64,000 nucleotides of DNA from Cliona cf. orientalis (GCA_963930775.1 OZ005696.1:7130001-7194000), one strand, 5' to 3'. Shown: positions 22,848 through 35,421, counted from the first letter of the stretch. Numbers and translations: made by a program. The notes: generated by a model from the sequence alone, not told the origin.

Positions 22848-23247
22848 CAGAGGAGGTTTGGTAGGGTCAAAAGGTCACAATTAATTAATCACGTGCTCCC
22901 ATACGTTTGTATGGGAGTACTAATTTCACTGCTATACCCCAGTTATGTTGCTACGACAGTGTCTCTATCATGTTTTTCGTCGTGTCTAATACTAGTTCGA
23001 ACCCTGTACCCTTCGTGAACAACTTTCTAAGCTACCATCTGGCTGACCTGTGCAACCTTGGACAGCAAGCTAGGCAAGCTGCTGTAGTGAGAATGATGGC
23101 ATAGAAAATCTGCCGATTACTTCTGTCACCCACCTTGGAGAAAGCAGCGCCTATCACCACGATAAATCGAGACTGTCTAAATTCGGGGTCAAAGTACAAG
23201 AATGCTCATTAATGGGGGTACCTTTTGACCCTGTCGAACCTCTTCTG
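22848..23247. mobile_element. hAT-like MITE with 9-bp direct flanks
   Basis: 400 bp. The ends CAGAGGAGGTTTGGTAGGG and, inverted, CAGAAGAGGTTCGACAGGG are followed by TCAAAAGG on both sides. GCTCTTATC flanks both ends (22839-22847 and 23248-23256). CAG-type termini with 8-9-bp flanks fit hAT. No transposase. Confidence 0.75.
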
Positions 23248-23299
23248 GCTCTTATCATTGCTCACTACATTAGATAGACCACTACCATGCATGCAAGTA

Positions 23300-23830
23300 T
23301 AAGCACGTGGTTATATGCCAGACGTTTGTGGTACGTTTGTGTGTAAGATTGTGTAACTTAAATATTAAATTTGCACAGTTTATGATAAAATTCTGTAGTG
23401 GCAGGCATTTAGTGCATGATGTCATAGGAATTTACGAAAGGAGTGGATGTTTACAAAAAGACACAGTGGACATTAAAATCAATAGCATGCATATAAAATG
23501 TCATCCCCATAGGTTGTGTGGCCCATACTGCCATACATAAGGGGTGCGATTTGTGTCAAAATATTATTCATTACCAATGCCAATGGACATTTAGGGGGAT
23601 TTATGAAAGTTAAACATACAGTGGACATTTACATAAATTGTATTAGACAATTTTAGTGAATTAAGTAAATTGCAGCCAAGGCCTTGGTTTATGTACAACT
23701 AGAAGACGTTAAATTTTAGAGATACTGTGTAGATTTATGAAAGTAGTGGGCATTAAAATTTATCATAGTAGAGATTTATATAAATCCAGAAGAAATGCTG
23801 CAGTAATGTATGAAAGTATCAACATTGTGA
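23300..23830. repeat. degenerate tandem repeat, GGACATT/TTTATGAAAG words
   Basis: Repeated combinations of AATTTACGAAAG or GATTTATGAAAG followed by AGTGGACATTAAAAT or GTGGGCATTAAAATTTA recur about four times. Not coding. Confidence 0.5.
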
Positions 23831-24299
23831 GCACAAAAATGGCCATATCTCATGTGTCAAGTATAATAAACACACAGATACACATGCACACACACATATT
23901 ATACCATTGGAGGAGCTCTGCCCTGTGCCAGGGAAGATGCGGCATGATCTTGTGGCCTTGCTGAGTCAGCATAGTGAGCACTTTCAAGGATGTTTGCAGG
24001 CCCGTTAACTGTATCAAAACGAGTTGGTAAAAAGTCAACACACACACAGTGCACACATGAGTGCGTGACACATGGGGGAAGGTACATAAAGGATCATCAA
24101 GGCTGTATCGGCAAAAAAAAAAACTCACTAATTTCAGGAATGTAGTCTCTTGATGGTCTCTGGCGCTCCCGCGACGTCGATGCAGCTTGGTGTCTTTGGA
24201 AGGCAGAGCCCACACAAGAACACTCATATATGCTATATCATAAAAATTTTGATATAGCTACATACTATTTTATTAATAGTCATACAATACAGGTACATT

Positions 24300-24620
24300 T
24301 CAATTAGCATACATATACACAATTATACATGTACAGTACAAAGCCCCAAATAATATAATATGAGATTGTGGATATTGTAGTGCACCTATCTCTAGTCTGT
24401 GTACACCAAGAAGCATGATTTGCATAGTCAGCGGATCTGCAGTACAAGTCGCTATAGAGCATGTCAACGATCTTTACCAGTTCATATACTTGGCCACTTA
24501 GTTGTGCGCATGAGGAGAAAGCACAAGCATTGAATGGGCACTGTCGATAGGCGTGGCTACGGTGGCCAACAAATGGCACTATTTGTGACGCTCGTGCACC
24601 GTGTCCCTGGCCCTCTCGAT
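24300..24620. repeat. segment duplicated at 40440-40760
   Basis: Shared blocks include AATACAGGTACA, TTAGCATACAT, GTAGTGCACCT, ATGTCAACGATCTTTACCAG and GGCACTATTTGTGACGCTCG. The other copy precedes the guanine deaminase exon. A minus-strand frame exists in both, but no family is recognised. Confidence 0.65.
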
Positions 24621-24689
24621 TTAGATATTGAATTTATTTAGCCATAGATTTATATATAACTTAACTAGCACTCCGCCAGACTATGTATC

Positions 24690-25015
24690 GTTGTTGTCGT
24701 TGTCGTCGTCGTCGGCACGAAAATCGCCAGATATCGAGTTCTAGGCGTCTGTGCGTACTGTAAGTACAGCCAATCGGTAGATATCGGTGAAAAACTCAAA
24801 AGGGCTTACTAGTGCTACAAATCGTGCATTTTCTGTTCTGCCTGTTATCGACCACACCCACTCTTTTAGCATGCTGATGCGACTGCGCATGCTCAAGCTC
24901 AGTGTTGGAAAGGGTCGTCAGATCATAAAACAGCTATGCCGCAGAGTGTTGCAGTACTACGCTACAGTGGCTACAGAGCGCGCGGGGTATGTACTCTACA
25001 GAGCTCTAGTAATAT
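24690..25015. repeat. second copy of the 8990-9312 segment
   Basis: See 8990-9312. Same order of blocks (AAATCGCCAGAT, TCTAGGCGTCT, GTAAGTACAGC, CGCGCGGGGTATGTRCTCTA), lying upstream of the second PLOD remnant. Confidence 0.6.
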
Positions 25016-25134
25016 GCATGTAGTAGGCATAGTATACTATAGAGTTTGCAGTGTGGTTGGAAAGTTGTATTGAATGTGCTTGCTACATGTCCTGTGATTA
25101 ACTCTGCTGTACATAATGGGTCACTTCGTGTATG

Positions 25135-25740
25135 TTAGTTCTTGTGCAAATTAAGGTCTTCCCCGGATACTACGCATGAGTAAGTCAGTCTGTATCATAC
25201 ATGTATGGCAGCGACAATACTTTCACTAATGAGTGTGTATGAGGTACTGTACGGCAGCTGAGTATAAACACTGTCTTGTTCTCTAAGTTCTGTGTGCAGC
25301 ACTTGCATAATGCCATATGTACCAATATTATTATAATCCCATGATTATTAGTAATTGGTGTGCATGAGAGGATGTAACTGAGTTGTTTGTCTATGACCCC
25401 TTTCATCATCAGGCTAGCTACCCTAGGCCTATGTGATATGTGCCAGTATGATCATCTACACTCACCTTGTAGCCGATAATTTGCAAATAATTAATGAAAT
25501 ATGATAGATGATTACAAATTATGTAAATGTACACACACATATATACACACTCACATTGACATTGACCGTACTCCTTACAGGGTGGAGGATGTTATTTTGT
25601 CCGCTACAACTGCAGCATGACCCAGACCCGTCTTGGTTGCATGGATGTTCATGCACCCCGGGCGACTGACCCACTACCACGAAGGACTCACTGTACCAGC
25701 GGCACTCGATACATCATGGTCTCCTTCATTGACCCTTGAC
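25135..25740 (+). pseudogene. PLOD: decayed PLOD C-terminal remnant, copy 2
   Basis: Remnants align with the 11275-12094 fragment. VQIKVFPGYY ends in a stop at about 25176. The exon carrying PHHDSS is missing, and flanking intron sequence is joined directly to the GAG|GTACTG end of that exon near 25240. The last exon (about 25581-25740) starts GGGCYFVRYNCS, is frameshifted around the distal histidine region, and regains SFIDP before the stop. With metal ligands lost it is inactive. Its position upstream of receptor copy 3 mirrors the first fragment upstream of copy 2. Confidence 0.8.
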
Positions 25741-26029
25741 CTCGACCTCAATTCACTCTAAAAGAACAGGCTATCACAGTCACCCAATACTGAAGCTCAA
25801 ATCATGATATTCCACATTGACTCAGTATTGTATTGTTGTAGGGTTTATAAAATTTAATGTTTGTATAATCGTGCTGTTTATGATGATATTTTCGTTTCCG
25901 TTTTCATCCGTTTCTGCTATATAAATCCATAGTATCTATTGATCAAAACGTCGGCAAGCTAGTTTACCAAACAGCTGAGTTATCCACAGAGAATATTCAC
26001 ATTTCTATAATATACACTACAAAAGATTA

Positions 26030-26300
26030 CAAAGTTTCTTACATATCCTGCTTATCAAAACATTTCTCACTTTTCCCACTTTTATCTGGCAGAGGACAGG
26101 ACGGAAGTTATGAAAGGTGTAGCAAATTTTAACTTATCCTATTAACTTCATAGGGGAGGGAAAAATGCACCACCTTCTCTTCTATGGAATTTGAAATTAC
26201 CGATATAATTGAACCACTAATATAATTCCATCCTATCCTCTGCAGATTGATAAAGTATCATGTTTTGGTAAGCAGGACATGAAGGAAATCTTTAAACCTG
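26030..26300. repeat. hairpin MITE immediately upstream of receptor copy 3
   Basis: Inverted arms: TCCTGCTTATCAAAACAT near 26046 versus ATGTTTTGGTAAGCAGGA near 26262, with TATCTGGCAGAGGA versus TCCTCTGCAGATTGATA further in. About 270 bp, ending some 100 bp before the start codon. Confidence 0.6.
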
Positions 26301-26402
26301 TGCTTTATCTACGATCTGTGTGGTTTCATACCGGAACATACACAGCTTATTAAATTTTAATAGCGGCAATCTGCCAGTTACAACTGTAGCAGTAGTCTAA
26401 GC

Positions 26403-29400
26403 ATGGCGCAGAGTTACACCGCCTTGATAGTAGGGTTACTACTCCTACTTTCTTCATCAGCTCCGCAAGGATACGCTCTATATATATGTGATAACTCAGA
26501 AGATGTGGAAACTGCTGATGCTTGCTATAAACTAGATGAGCAACTCCAGTATGCACTGCTGCAAGACAAAGGAAATTTGCATCGATTGAGAAAGGCCTAT
26601 TTCTATGCTCCCAATGCTCACCCGGTGTTGTTGAGAGTTATCTACAACATCACGTATGCAGAGAATGCCACACTGCAAGCTGCTTACTGTACCAATGATA
26701 CAAACTCTGGAAATGAACTATCTGTCGAAGACACTATGATCGCTCTAGGCTGGACATCAAGTGGAATTTTTACCGTTTTCCACCCATTAACAATAAACTT
26801 TATGCAAATTCAATTGCCATTTGTGCTGATGACTGTATTCTACCACATATTCAACGCCATAAACCCTGAGGGGAGTGGACCAGAAGCAGCTACCTTCCTG
26901 TGGAATGGAGGTTATGACCTTCCAACTCTTCGTCTAAATCTACACTTCACAAATTTGACCTGCATTCCCAGTGAAGACTTATTTAATTCTGTTTTGAATG
27001 ATTTCAACTCATTGGTAAGTAAAATTACTAACTATAGATCACTAAGAATAGTAGCTATAGTATAATAATATTATTACATAAAATTAAAATTATAAGGCAT
27101 GAGCTTGCTTCACTTGATCACCATTAGTCTATTGAACTAGACCCTTTGTCTTGCGGAGATCGCCAGGAAGGGTCTTAGACTAGCTCAATAGACACTATAG
27201 TTCACATGCCAATTGTATGCTATAACGCAATGTCTAGAGTGCCGGCAAATTTATGTACAAATTTATATTGCCATATGCAGGAGGGGGCGGGGACTAGGGC
27301 TACGTAAGAGTACAGCATTTTATATGGACTTACCGGCACTATAACGCTTAAATTGCGGTGCCGGTACCGGCACTGTAGACACAGCGTATTTATAATATGT
27401 TGAGTACATTATGGTACAAAATTTAATAATATACCGTACCCTCGCGAAAGAGGGCCCATGGGCGGTGCACCTTACATTGGGCCAAGATTGGGGGATGGGC
27501 CGATATTCGAGGTATCAGTAGCGCGTTTATACTCGAAAGAGCGCCCAGGTAAGTTATTCACGCTAGCTTCATAATTCGAATAGTAGCAGCGGCTACTATT
27601 GATTTCAGCCTTATTCAAGCACGGTTACGAATCCAGAGCAAGGGCGGCCGCGATACTTCACCGTGTGTCGTTGAGTCCAGCCGTATTCAGTGGGCGTGGC
27701 TACGATCATCAGCCGTGTACGATCGTTTATTTGTGCTGAAACGTGGCCGCGATGATAAAGTTAGCTAGGCTTAGTTTTACGGCTATTTAGCACGTTACTT
27801 ATCGATCTTACATAGATTATTCGAAGTACAGTCCAGCCATTTCATGCATTTGAGCTGCGCTTTCAAGGGCAGCTACGCATGGGCGCATATTCGAGTAAAC
27901 ACTAGACCTCCCAAAGTGGGGGGTGGGCCGACATTCCGTAGTGGGCCCTCTTTCGCGGTCATTTAGATCTTTACGTAAAAGTAGGAAAAATGCCATGATT
28001 CTATCATGGGAAGATTTTACGTGACTTCTCCCTTGGGTTAATCATGGGGAGATTTTACGTGAGTTCTGCCATGATCTAATCATGGGAGGATTTTACGTCA
28101 CATGTAAAGTATTCCCAGTGTTTACATTCGTTACTTTATATGGGAAGATTTTACGTAAGATCAAAGTTCTTACGTAAAATCTTCCCATGCTAATACTGAT
28201 TTACCAACACAATAATCAGGGGGTGATTTATGTGTGACCTCTGACCTCACGTAAAATCTTCCCATGTAATACTGACTTACCAACACAATAATCAGGGGGT
28301 GATTTATGTATGACCTCTGACCTCACGTAAAATCTCCCCAGATATTTACAATGTATAGGTATGTGGGCTGATAATACTGCAACAATACACTGCTCATACA
28401 GATGGACTTTAACCTCACGTAAAACCTTCCCAGATATAGACAATGAATGTATTGTGGGATGACATTAATGCCAGCAAAAGATATGTGCTGTAAGTGAGCC
28501 ATATGTAGGCTGAACTTTGACTCCAGGCTAATATAATAATACTTATGCAGTTGAGAGAAGGAGTAGAGACATAGAAAGATTTTGCATAGGGATAATATTA
28601 TTGACATAAATAATAATAATTATTATTACAGCTATCAAGCTTGTAGCCATATACAGTATGCAGTGATGACCTGTAACCTACTGTTGCAGCATGAATCCTG
28701 CGCCCGCTTAAGGTACCATTAAATTGCGTGGGCGTGAGGTGGGGATATGACACCTAAACCACATCAAAGTCATTAGTGAGGTGCATGTTGTGTAACCACG
28801 CCCTTTTAATTGCACAGGTCTCAGGGGTGTGGCTGCTAGAGCCGGAAGTGTTCATTTAATATCCTCCATGGACCGGAAGCCGAGCCGGAAGGGAGGGGCC
28901 AGGCCGCGCCCAAAACAGCCCCACCCTGTTCCCCAAGGACCACCATTCTCAATCAAGTGCCTACTAACCACCGGATGTCCACCGGAAGCCCACAATCAAT
29001 CCCAATTAAAACACACAGCTTCCTCAAGGCCAAAACACACACAAACACTTGGAGGCCGTTCTGCCACACCGCCCACACAAGAGCTCACCTCATTTCCTGT
29101 GTGGGCGGAGTAACAACACGTCATCGCAACCACATCCGCTTCAAACCATCGTCAGCTTCCGTCCAGCCGTACAGGCCCCTCGATCGCACCGCCGTACAGT
29201 GCCTCATTAACAGACATGGCCTCACCTTTGACCTCCTGCCACGCCCCTAAAGCCTCCTGGACGGGTTCAAACATCCGGGACACGCCCACCTATCGCCGCA
29301 GCCAAGTCCCCGGCCCCGATGTCCAAGCACTGGCCTGTGAAGCCACGCCCAATCGGAAGCGATAAAACCTGCATTAACGCACACGCACACACTCCACACA

Positions 29401-32400
29401 GTGCCAGGAACACGCCCACATGCTTAATTAGGCCTAATTAACCTTTTTTTTTTTTTTTTTTTCAAGGAGACCAGAACACTAAGCAGAAAAAAAATGTCCG
29501 GAAACCACCACATAGTTGAGATGGATGCTTAGTAGAGCCACACAATGCAAAGCAGGTAGCCTGTACTCCAATTTTGACCAAATCAGGTAAAGGTCGTCAC
29601 ATTTATGTGCGCGCGTGGGCGGAAAACATTGCAAATGCATGGCTTCCTATACAAACATATGGGGAAACTTCAAAGGGCCGTAACTTTAATTCTAAGGCGT
29701 GAATCAAAAATCTGTCCGGTCAAATCTCTAGTTTTGACCCATTCTGCGTGCCCATGTAAAAATTGTCCCCGCAAGTACTCCCAAACCCCCCATGAATTAG
29801 ATTATTTATTTAAATTTGCTTTTTTTTTCTACTTAGTGTATAATTAGTGTATAATTAGTGTATAACAAGCTAGCGTGCACACTAAGCAGAAAAAAAATTG
29901 TCCAGAAAACCACATAATACACCTAGGATGCACAGTAGAGCCATATAAAGCAAGCAAACAGCCTATACTCCAATTTTGAGAAAATTTCTAAATAACGCAC
30001 ACCACGGGTATTCCCAGTTTTTCACGTAGCGCGTGGGCGGAAAACATTGCAAACGTATGGCTTCCCTATACAAACATATGGGAAAACTTTAAAGGGCCGT
30101 AACTTTAATTCTAAGGTGTGAATCAAAATTCCGCTTCCTAGAAACTTCTAGTTAAGACCCATTCTGCATGCTCATATCAATTATTTGTCGTGAATGTTTT
30201 CCCAGAGTCTCCAACATTACTTTACTTTAAATTCTTTTTTTTTGTGTGTAATTGTCGTTGCGGTTAATAGTTAAGCAAGAATGCTTTGATCTTGCTTTGA
30301 TGTGGGCAATTACCGGCCTTTTCTTCACGGGCCACTTCCGGTCGCTAATTACACGCGCATAATCATCCCTGGCCGATTCTGGACACGCCCACCTTCGACC
30401 AAAAGCACTCGTATGGCCTCTTCGGCCACGCCCCTTCACGATTCGCTAATTGAATTATCCATTCGGACTGACGCTCACGCCCACGCAATTAAATGGTACC
30501 TTAAACCAATCAACCAATCAATCAGATTTCTGAATGTTTCTGACGAGGGTGGGGCTGATCAATGCAGAGATGCACCGTTGTAGATGCACGCGGGCTATGC
30601 TAATATAGCCAAGTGCGAGTGCGCAGTAAATTTATCAATATTTGCTGAAACATTTGATTATTAAAGACGAGTGCCATCGTCGATCGTTTCAATGAGATCA
30701 ACTCCCAGGCGCTGATCCAGAAAATTTGCATGGAAGGTGGCTGCCCATAGTAAACCATACTGGTACCGGTGCAAAGGAGGTTGCTGGTTAATAATGCCGT
30801 GGACATCTCCTACTACGTTGCATAAACTGAGAACTTGTGAAGTGGGGTGGCTAGCCATCCCCCCCCCCCCCCCCCCCCCAGATCAGCCCCTGACTCCGGT
30901 CCAGCTTTGTTCACAGACCATTCCCATGGGATAAAGCTAAGAACACCTCGTAGCTAGCTACTAGTACAAATCCCTTCCCTCTGACACGGCGACAAGTAGA
31001 TGCTGACTCAGGTATAATATATTATAGCTAGCTATGCAATCATGAATTTATTTGGCTGCCACAAGTCGGATCATTGTTGTGTTTGCAAACTTGAAATTAA
31101 TGTCAATGTGCCTGATGAGTTTATGGTGTGTTCCTAAAGGGAATCCTGGGGTCAAAGGTCAGCCTACATATGGCTCACTTACAGCACATATATCTTTTGC
31201 TGGCATTAATGTCATCCCACAATACATTCATTGTCTATATCCGGGAAGGTTTTACGTGAGGTTAAAGTCCATCTGTATGAGCAGTGTGTTGTTGCAGTAT
31301 TATCAGCCCACATACCTAGCTATACATTGTATATATCTGGGGAGATTTTACGTGAGGTCAGAGGTCATACATAAATCACCCCCTGATTATTGTGTTGGTA
31401 AGTCAGTATTACATGGGAAGATTTTACGTGAGGTCAGAGGTCACACATAAATCACCCCCTGATTGTTGTGTTGGTAAATCAGTATTACATGGGAAGATTT
31501 TATGTGAGGTCAGAGGTCACACATAAATCACCCCCTGATTATTGTGTTGGTAAATCAGTATTACATGGGAAGATTTTACGTAAGAACTTTGACCTTACGT
31601 AAAATCTTCCCATATAAAGTAACGAATGTAAACACTGATAATACTTTACATGTGACGTAAAATCCTCCCATGATTAGATCATGGCAGAAGTCATGTAAAA
31701 TCTCCCCATGATTAACCCAAGGGAGAAGTCACGTAAAATCTTCCCATGATAGAATCATGGCATTTTTCCTACTTTTACGTAAACATACGGTAATACTCTG
31801 CTTTGAATCAAAAATAAAGTTTGTTCCTGAGACCCTGTTGTTAACTCTGGGTATCTCTGAGACACTGATCCGGATCCGGCCCCAAACATAATAAGCTTAA
31901 TTATTTCAGATCTGTGTATGCAGTGCCTCCAAGCTGCTCTCCTATCTTTCAGTACTAGTAAATATTCCCATTTTTCAGTATTTTGCATACATTTTCAGTA
32001 TTTTACAAAGAGCTCCATATATGATGTATGTACCGAATTGTATTTTATGGTCAGAATTCAGTAAATTAAAAGTACTGACAAATCCGTATATACTTGGAGG
32101 CACTGTTTGTATTACTAGCTAGCTATAAATTATACACATTGTAGGAGATTTGATTTATTGTTGTTGTATAGTATAGAACCGTGTGTTGTTACAGTATTTT
32201 CAGCCCACACAGCTATAGTAACTACCTAGGCACCATAATATTATAATAATAATTATATTATTATTATAACTAGCTATAGGAGATTATATATATTATATTG
32301 GCTGCATGCATGCACCTAATTATTGTTCTTGCATCTGCATGGCACACTCTGAAATTGTAGTAAATTATAATTATTATTGTAATCAATTTTGGTTGTTTTA

Positions 32401-33562
32401 GCTACGAATCTACGCAGGAAAAGATATCACAGGAGTTATTCAAGATAGTGGAAATACTCGTTTTGTTGGATTCACTTTGCCAAGTTCAAGTGTTTCTCCG
32501 GACCATACGATAGCTGAGTCAAATTTTTGGCTGTATATAGTTTATGTACTGAGCACAGTCGTACTGTATGTATCGTGTCTCACGACCTTATTTTTTCTTG
32601 TGTCCAAAAGTGAAAAAAGTGGCATAAAATCATTCACTAAAGATAACCCAGAGGTATTGAAAGCCACAATTATCGTTATTGGGAGCTTTGTTGTTGTGGA
32701 GATTCTTGCAGAGCTTGTTATGACAATTGTCTGGACAGTGAATGTGAAGCATCCCTTCGTTGGTCTCACTATATTTGCAGCCGCCATTGTATACTATTGT
32801 CCTGGTATATTTTCTGTATGCCAAATTATAAGGAAATGTTATCGATGCTACTACAAATTTAAAGAAGAAAAAAAATATTCTGTTGAAGAGGCGAAGAATA
32901 AGGCTCTTTTTAAATCTTGTGTGTGGGTATTAGCCTACTTTGCATACATTCTTCTCTACTCCTTTTTTCCTGCTTTTATGCTAGCATTTGCCTATCCAAC
33001 GAGAGTTATCACTATTTTTGCCTTTATAGTTACATTCTTGCTTTTATCCATTGTTTACCTCACCACTTATATTAAGAAAGTTGTCACAGTGACTTTGAAA
33101 ATCTTAAAAGACAAAAATCAAGACGACAGAAACAAAAAAGACAAAAATCAAGAACACAAAAGTGAAGTTAAAATTAGGTTCATAAAAGTTATAACCTCCA
33201 TTATACTGATTATTCTACTGCTTTACTTTTTTCTGCTAATTTTTGCACTCCTTTATGCTCTCGTGATCGGGAGAGCCTCTGTCGTTAGTTCAGCCCCTCT
33301 TGCCCTTCTCTCTCTCCTTCCTTCCATTTTAATCTCTATTGCAGCTTGGGTGATGAAATCCACCCTGCTAAAAAACGATAATGATACATATAACCATGGA
33401 AAAAATGAGAAGTTAAGACGTATCAGCAAAAGGGAATCGAAAACAATGGGCACATCAAATGAAGATGAAGAAAATCAAGATGGAGTCAATGAACAAGATG
33501 AGGAAAGACATGAAATGGAAATTATAGAAGAGGCAGGTCAAAATAGAGATACTGAAGTATAA
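26403..33562 (+). CDS. orphan 7TM receptor-like protein, copy 3
   Basis: Exons 26403-27014 and 32402-33562 (donor TTG|GTAAGT, acceptor TTTTAG|CTACGA, phase 0); 590 aa. Signal peptide MAQSYTALIVGLLLLLSS, then the ectodomain with NITY, NATL and NLT sequons and the conserved GWTSSGIFTVFHPLTINFMQ stretch. Exon 2 has seven hydrophobic segments. The loop between segments 5 and 6 carries a private KDKNQDDRNKKDKNQ insertion and the loop between 3 and 4 is short (KFKEEKKYSVEEAK). The tail has a PKA-like RRIS site and an acidic end. The 5387-bp intron contains a nested transposon complex. Reading frame intact; function unknown. Confidence 0.78.
29476..29839. mobile_element. ACACTAAG-type MITE, copy B
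   Basis: 364 bp; ends ACACTAAGCAGAAAAAAA and TTTTTTTTCTACTTAGTGT. The interior closely matches copy A at 14371, including the preceding T run and TTCAAGG. Confidence 0.75.
29879..30246. mobile_element. ACACTAAG-type MITE, copy C
   Basis: Starts ACACTAAGCAGAAAAAAAAT and shares ACATATGGGAAAACTTTAAA and GGGCCGTAACTTTAATTCTA with copies A and B. Its right end is degenerate. It sits 40 bp from copy B in the same orientation. Confidence 0.65.
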
Positions 33563-34085
33563 ATACCATAATCAACCAGCTATATACAATTAAGGAGAAA
33601 GTTGTGATAACAAAAAGGAACAGTTTACTAGATACTAAAATTTAACTACTGTAGCTATGCCTATATGGTATTAGTATATTCAATAGGCCTACAATTACAA
33701 AATCTCACTTAAAATTAAAATTTAATTATTGTGTTGCTTTTAGTAGTAGCTATTAGGTAGTTTTAGTTAATTCTTATTATGGCGCAGTAGATAGTTTTTT
33801 GTTTAACTTTTAAATTAGCATCTATATTCAGGCTAGCTGTACCAAATTTTTCGCATTAAATTTTACTATATATTGTTAGTGATTGCCTCAGTTGCACACA
33901 TGTACTATCTATCCCATCATAGTTTTCATAATATTGTCTTATGCATGTGACTTCCCATGAGAGATACAATAACTGCATATACACTCTGACTCTACATGCA
34001 CCACAATCATTATAGAGGAGCGGCCGGCATCTGGAGTTAAATTGAATTAAGTAACAATAATTATAGAGATATCAACCTCTTGTTA
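33563..34085. other. 3' flank of receptor copy 3
   Basis: AT-rich sequence similar to the 3' flank of copy 2. No gene supported. Confidence 0.4.
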
Positions 34086-34088
34086 TTA

Positions 34089-34482
34089 GGCCACACAAAC
34101 TAAATTCGCTGTTTATCGTCACCACTTTTTCCATTTTCCATGCGGGCGAGCGGTCATTATTCATTATTCATTGTCCATTTTCTTTATCATTGCGAGCCAC
34201 GCCCCTCACGAAAGGGGCGTGGTTTACCGTTAACGGGCAATGCTAAGGTTAAAGGTCATGCGTACTCGGTTGAGGACAGCGAGTCTAAGGCGAGTTTTCT
34301 ACTTGTTAGTGTGTCGTTATAGAAGGGAAACAAACGCTTTGGACGTGCTGTGCATATATGTCGAACATTTGAAGGTTTTGTGCAGTGTTCATGTGATCAA
34401 TAATGAATAATGAAAATTTTGCTGGATCTTCAAAATAGCATGCGGGCGGTGACGCTTAACAATGAATTTAGTTTGTGTGGCC
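34089..34482. mobile_element. PIF/Harbinger-like MITE B (TTA duplication)
   Basis: 394 bp; TIR GGCCACACAAACTAAATTC at both ends; TTA at 34086-34088 and 34483-34485. Subterminal GCGGGCG and TCATTATTCATTATTCATT tracts are shared with MITE D. Confidence 0.85.
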
Positions 34483-34556
34483 TTAGCTCAGTTTCATTTC
34501 TACATAATAATATATTTAAACATAGGCGGCGGAACCGGGGGGGCCAGGAGGGCCAT

Positions 34557-34599
<43 letters not shown>

Positions 34600-34711
34600 A
34601 CTTTTTCATGGCTGACACACCCACACTTGCCTTATGCTAAGCAAAAAAAAACACTGAACTTGTAATCTTACCTGTCTGCACTAGCCTTCTGCCAGTTCTG
34701 AGTCAAAATGA

Positions 34712-35092
34712 TCAGGGGCGGAGATATAGGGGGTGCAGGGGGTGCTTGAGCACCCCCACTTTAAAACATGGTGGGCAGAGCATCCCCACTTCTAGCCCAG
34801 TTCAAGGCCCTCTGGACAAAGCCCTCTCCCTCCCCTCCCCAGATGTTTTCTTGGAGTAAGAAGTCATGCAACAGCAATAGTAGAATCACCGAGTCTGTGT
34901 ATTTAACTAGGCTAGAAAACGAGTAACTTACTTAGCGTTCTTCATATAGTGTGCTTGCTGAGCATTAATAAGAAACCCCACGGCGACCTTTACCTGTCAC
35001 ACGTAGAGTTTTCATATCACATGCATTCTGGTATGATCACATGCCATGGGCCCACAAGCACCCCCATTTTTGGAGTCCCATCTCCGCCTCTG
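34712..35092. mobile_element. hAT-like element with CAGRGGCGGAGAT ends
   Basis: Left CAGGGGCGGAGAT, right (inverted) CAGAGGCGGAGAT; ATGAT flanks both ends. CACCCCCA-rich sequence lies near both termini. Non-coding. Confidence 0.6.
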
Positions 35093-35198
35093 ATGATGTT
35101 AGTTTCTTTGCTGCTGTCCTTCAATTCGACTATTTTTTCCTGTTATTAATTGTTTTTCTTCATTTTTGGCCATGTTTCACGGACTCGTTTACCGTTAA

Positions 35199-35421
35199 GG
35201 CCCCTCCAAATCAATTAGTAGTTTCTCATCCCCCCTTAATTTCCGCCCGCATGCATTTTGTGATTAGGAGCACAATGCAAAAGTATACCGCATCCTTTTT
35301 TGCAAGCGATTTTGACGACCATTTCCATCAAAAAATTACACATATTGACGACCATTACCACCGCCCGCATCAATTTTGAGTTCAGAGGGGATGAGAAACT
35401 ACTAATTGATTTGGAGGGGCC
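35199..35421. mobile_element. PIF/Harbinger-like MITE C (TAA duplication)
   Basis: 223 bp with exactly matching ends GGCCCCTCCAAATCAATTAG, complementary for over 30 nt into GTAGTTTCTCATCCCC. TAA at 35196-35198 and 35422-35424. Internal CCGCCCGCAT is shared with the other MITEs of this set. Confidence 0.88.

Larger units (their letters stand above)
28712..30500. mobile_element. TTAA-flanked non-autonomous element nested in the foldback
   Basis: The termini GGTACCATTAAATTGCGTGG and, inverted, GGTACCATTTAATTGCGTGG are followed by GCGTGAG on both sides and flanked by TTAA at 28708-28711 and 30501-30504. The interior near both ends is rich in CACGCCC words. TTAA duplication is typical of piggyBac and Kolobok elements; which one cannot be decided without a transposase. 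Two ACACTAAG MITEs lie inside. Confidence 0.75.
27970..31783. mobile_element. foldback element with ~560-640-bp arms of TTACGT repeats
   Basis: The arms begin TTTACGTAAAAGTAGGAAAA at 27970 and, inverted, at 31783. They stay complementary inward to about 28529 and 31140. Each arm repeats the word GGGRAGATTTTACGT roughly every 40-80 bp. A ~77-bp unit (AATCAGGGGGTGATTTATGT...GACCTCTGACCTCACG) occurs twice in the left arm and three times in the right. No transposase. Target duplication unresolved. It lies in the intron of receptor copy 3 and is itself interrupted by a TTAA-flanked element. Confidence 0.85.

Noticed and set aside
28829-29250. Two overlapping plus-strand frames
   Set aside because: They lie in the CACGCCC-rich interior of a TTAA-flanked element; composition alone explains them.
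28228-31450. CRISPR-like regularly spaced repeats
   Set aside because: Units are transposon subterminal repeats in inverted arms; spacing and spacers are not CRISPR-like and the genome is eukaryotic.
34430-34665. Reading frames with long Pro or Gly runs
   Set aside because: They translate a ~39-base C run inside a transposon; no other coding sign.
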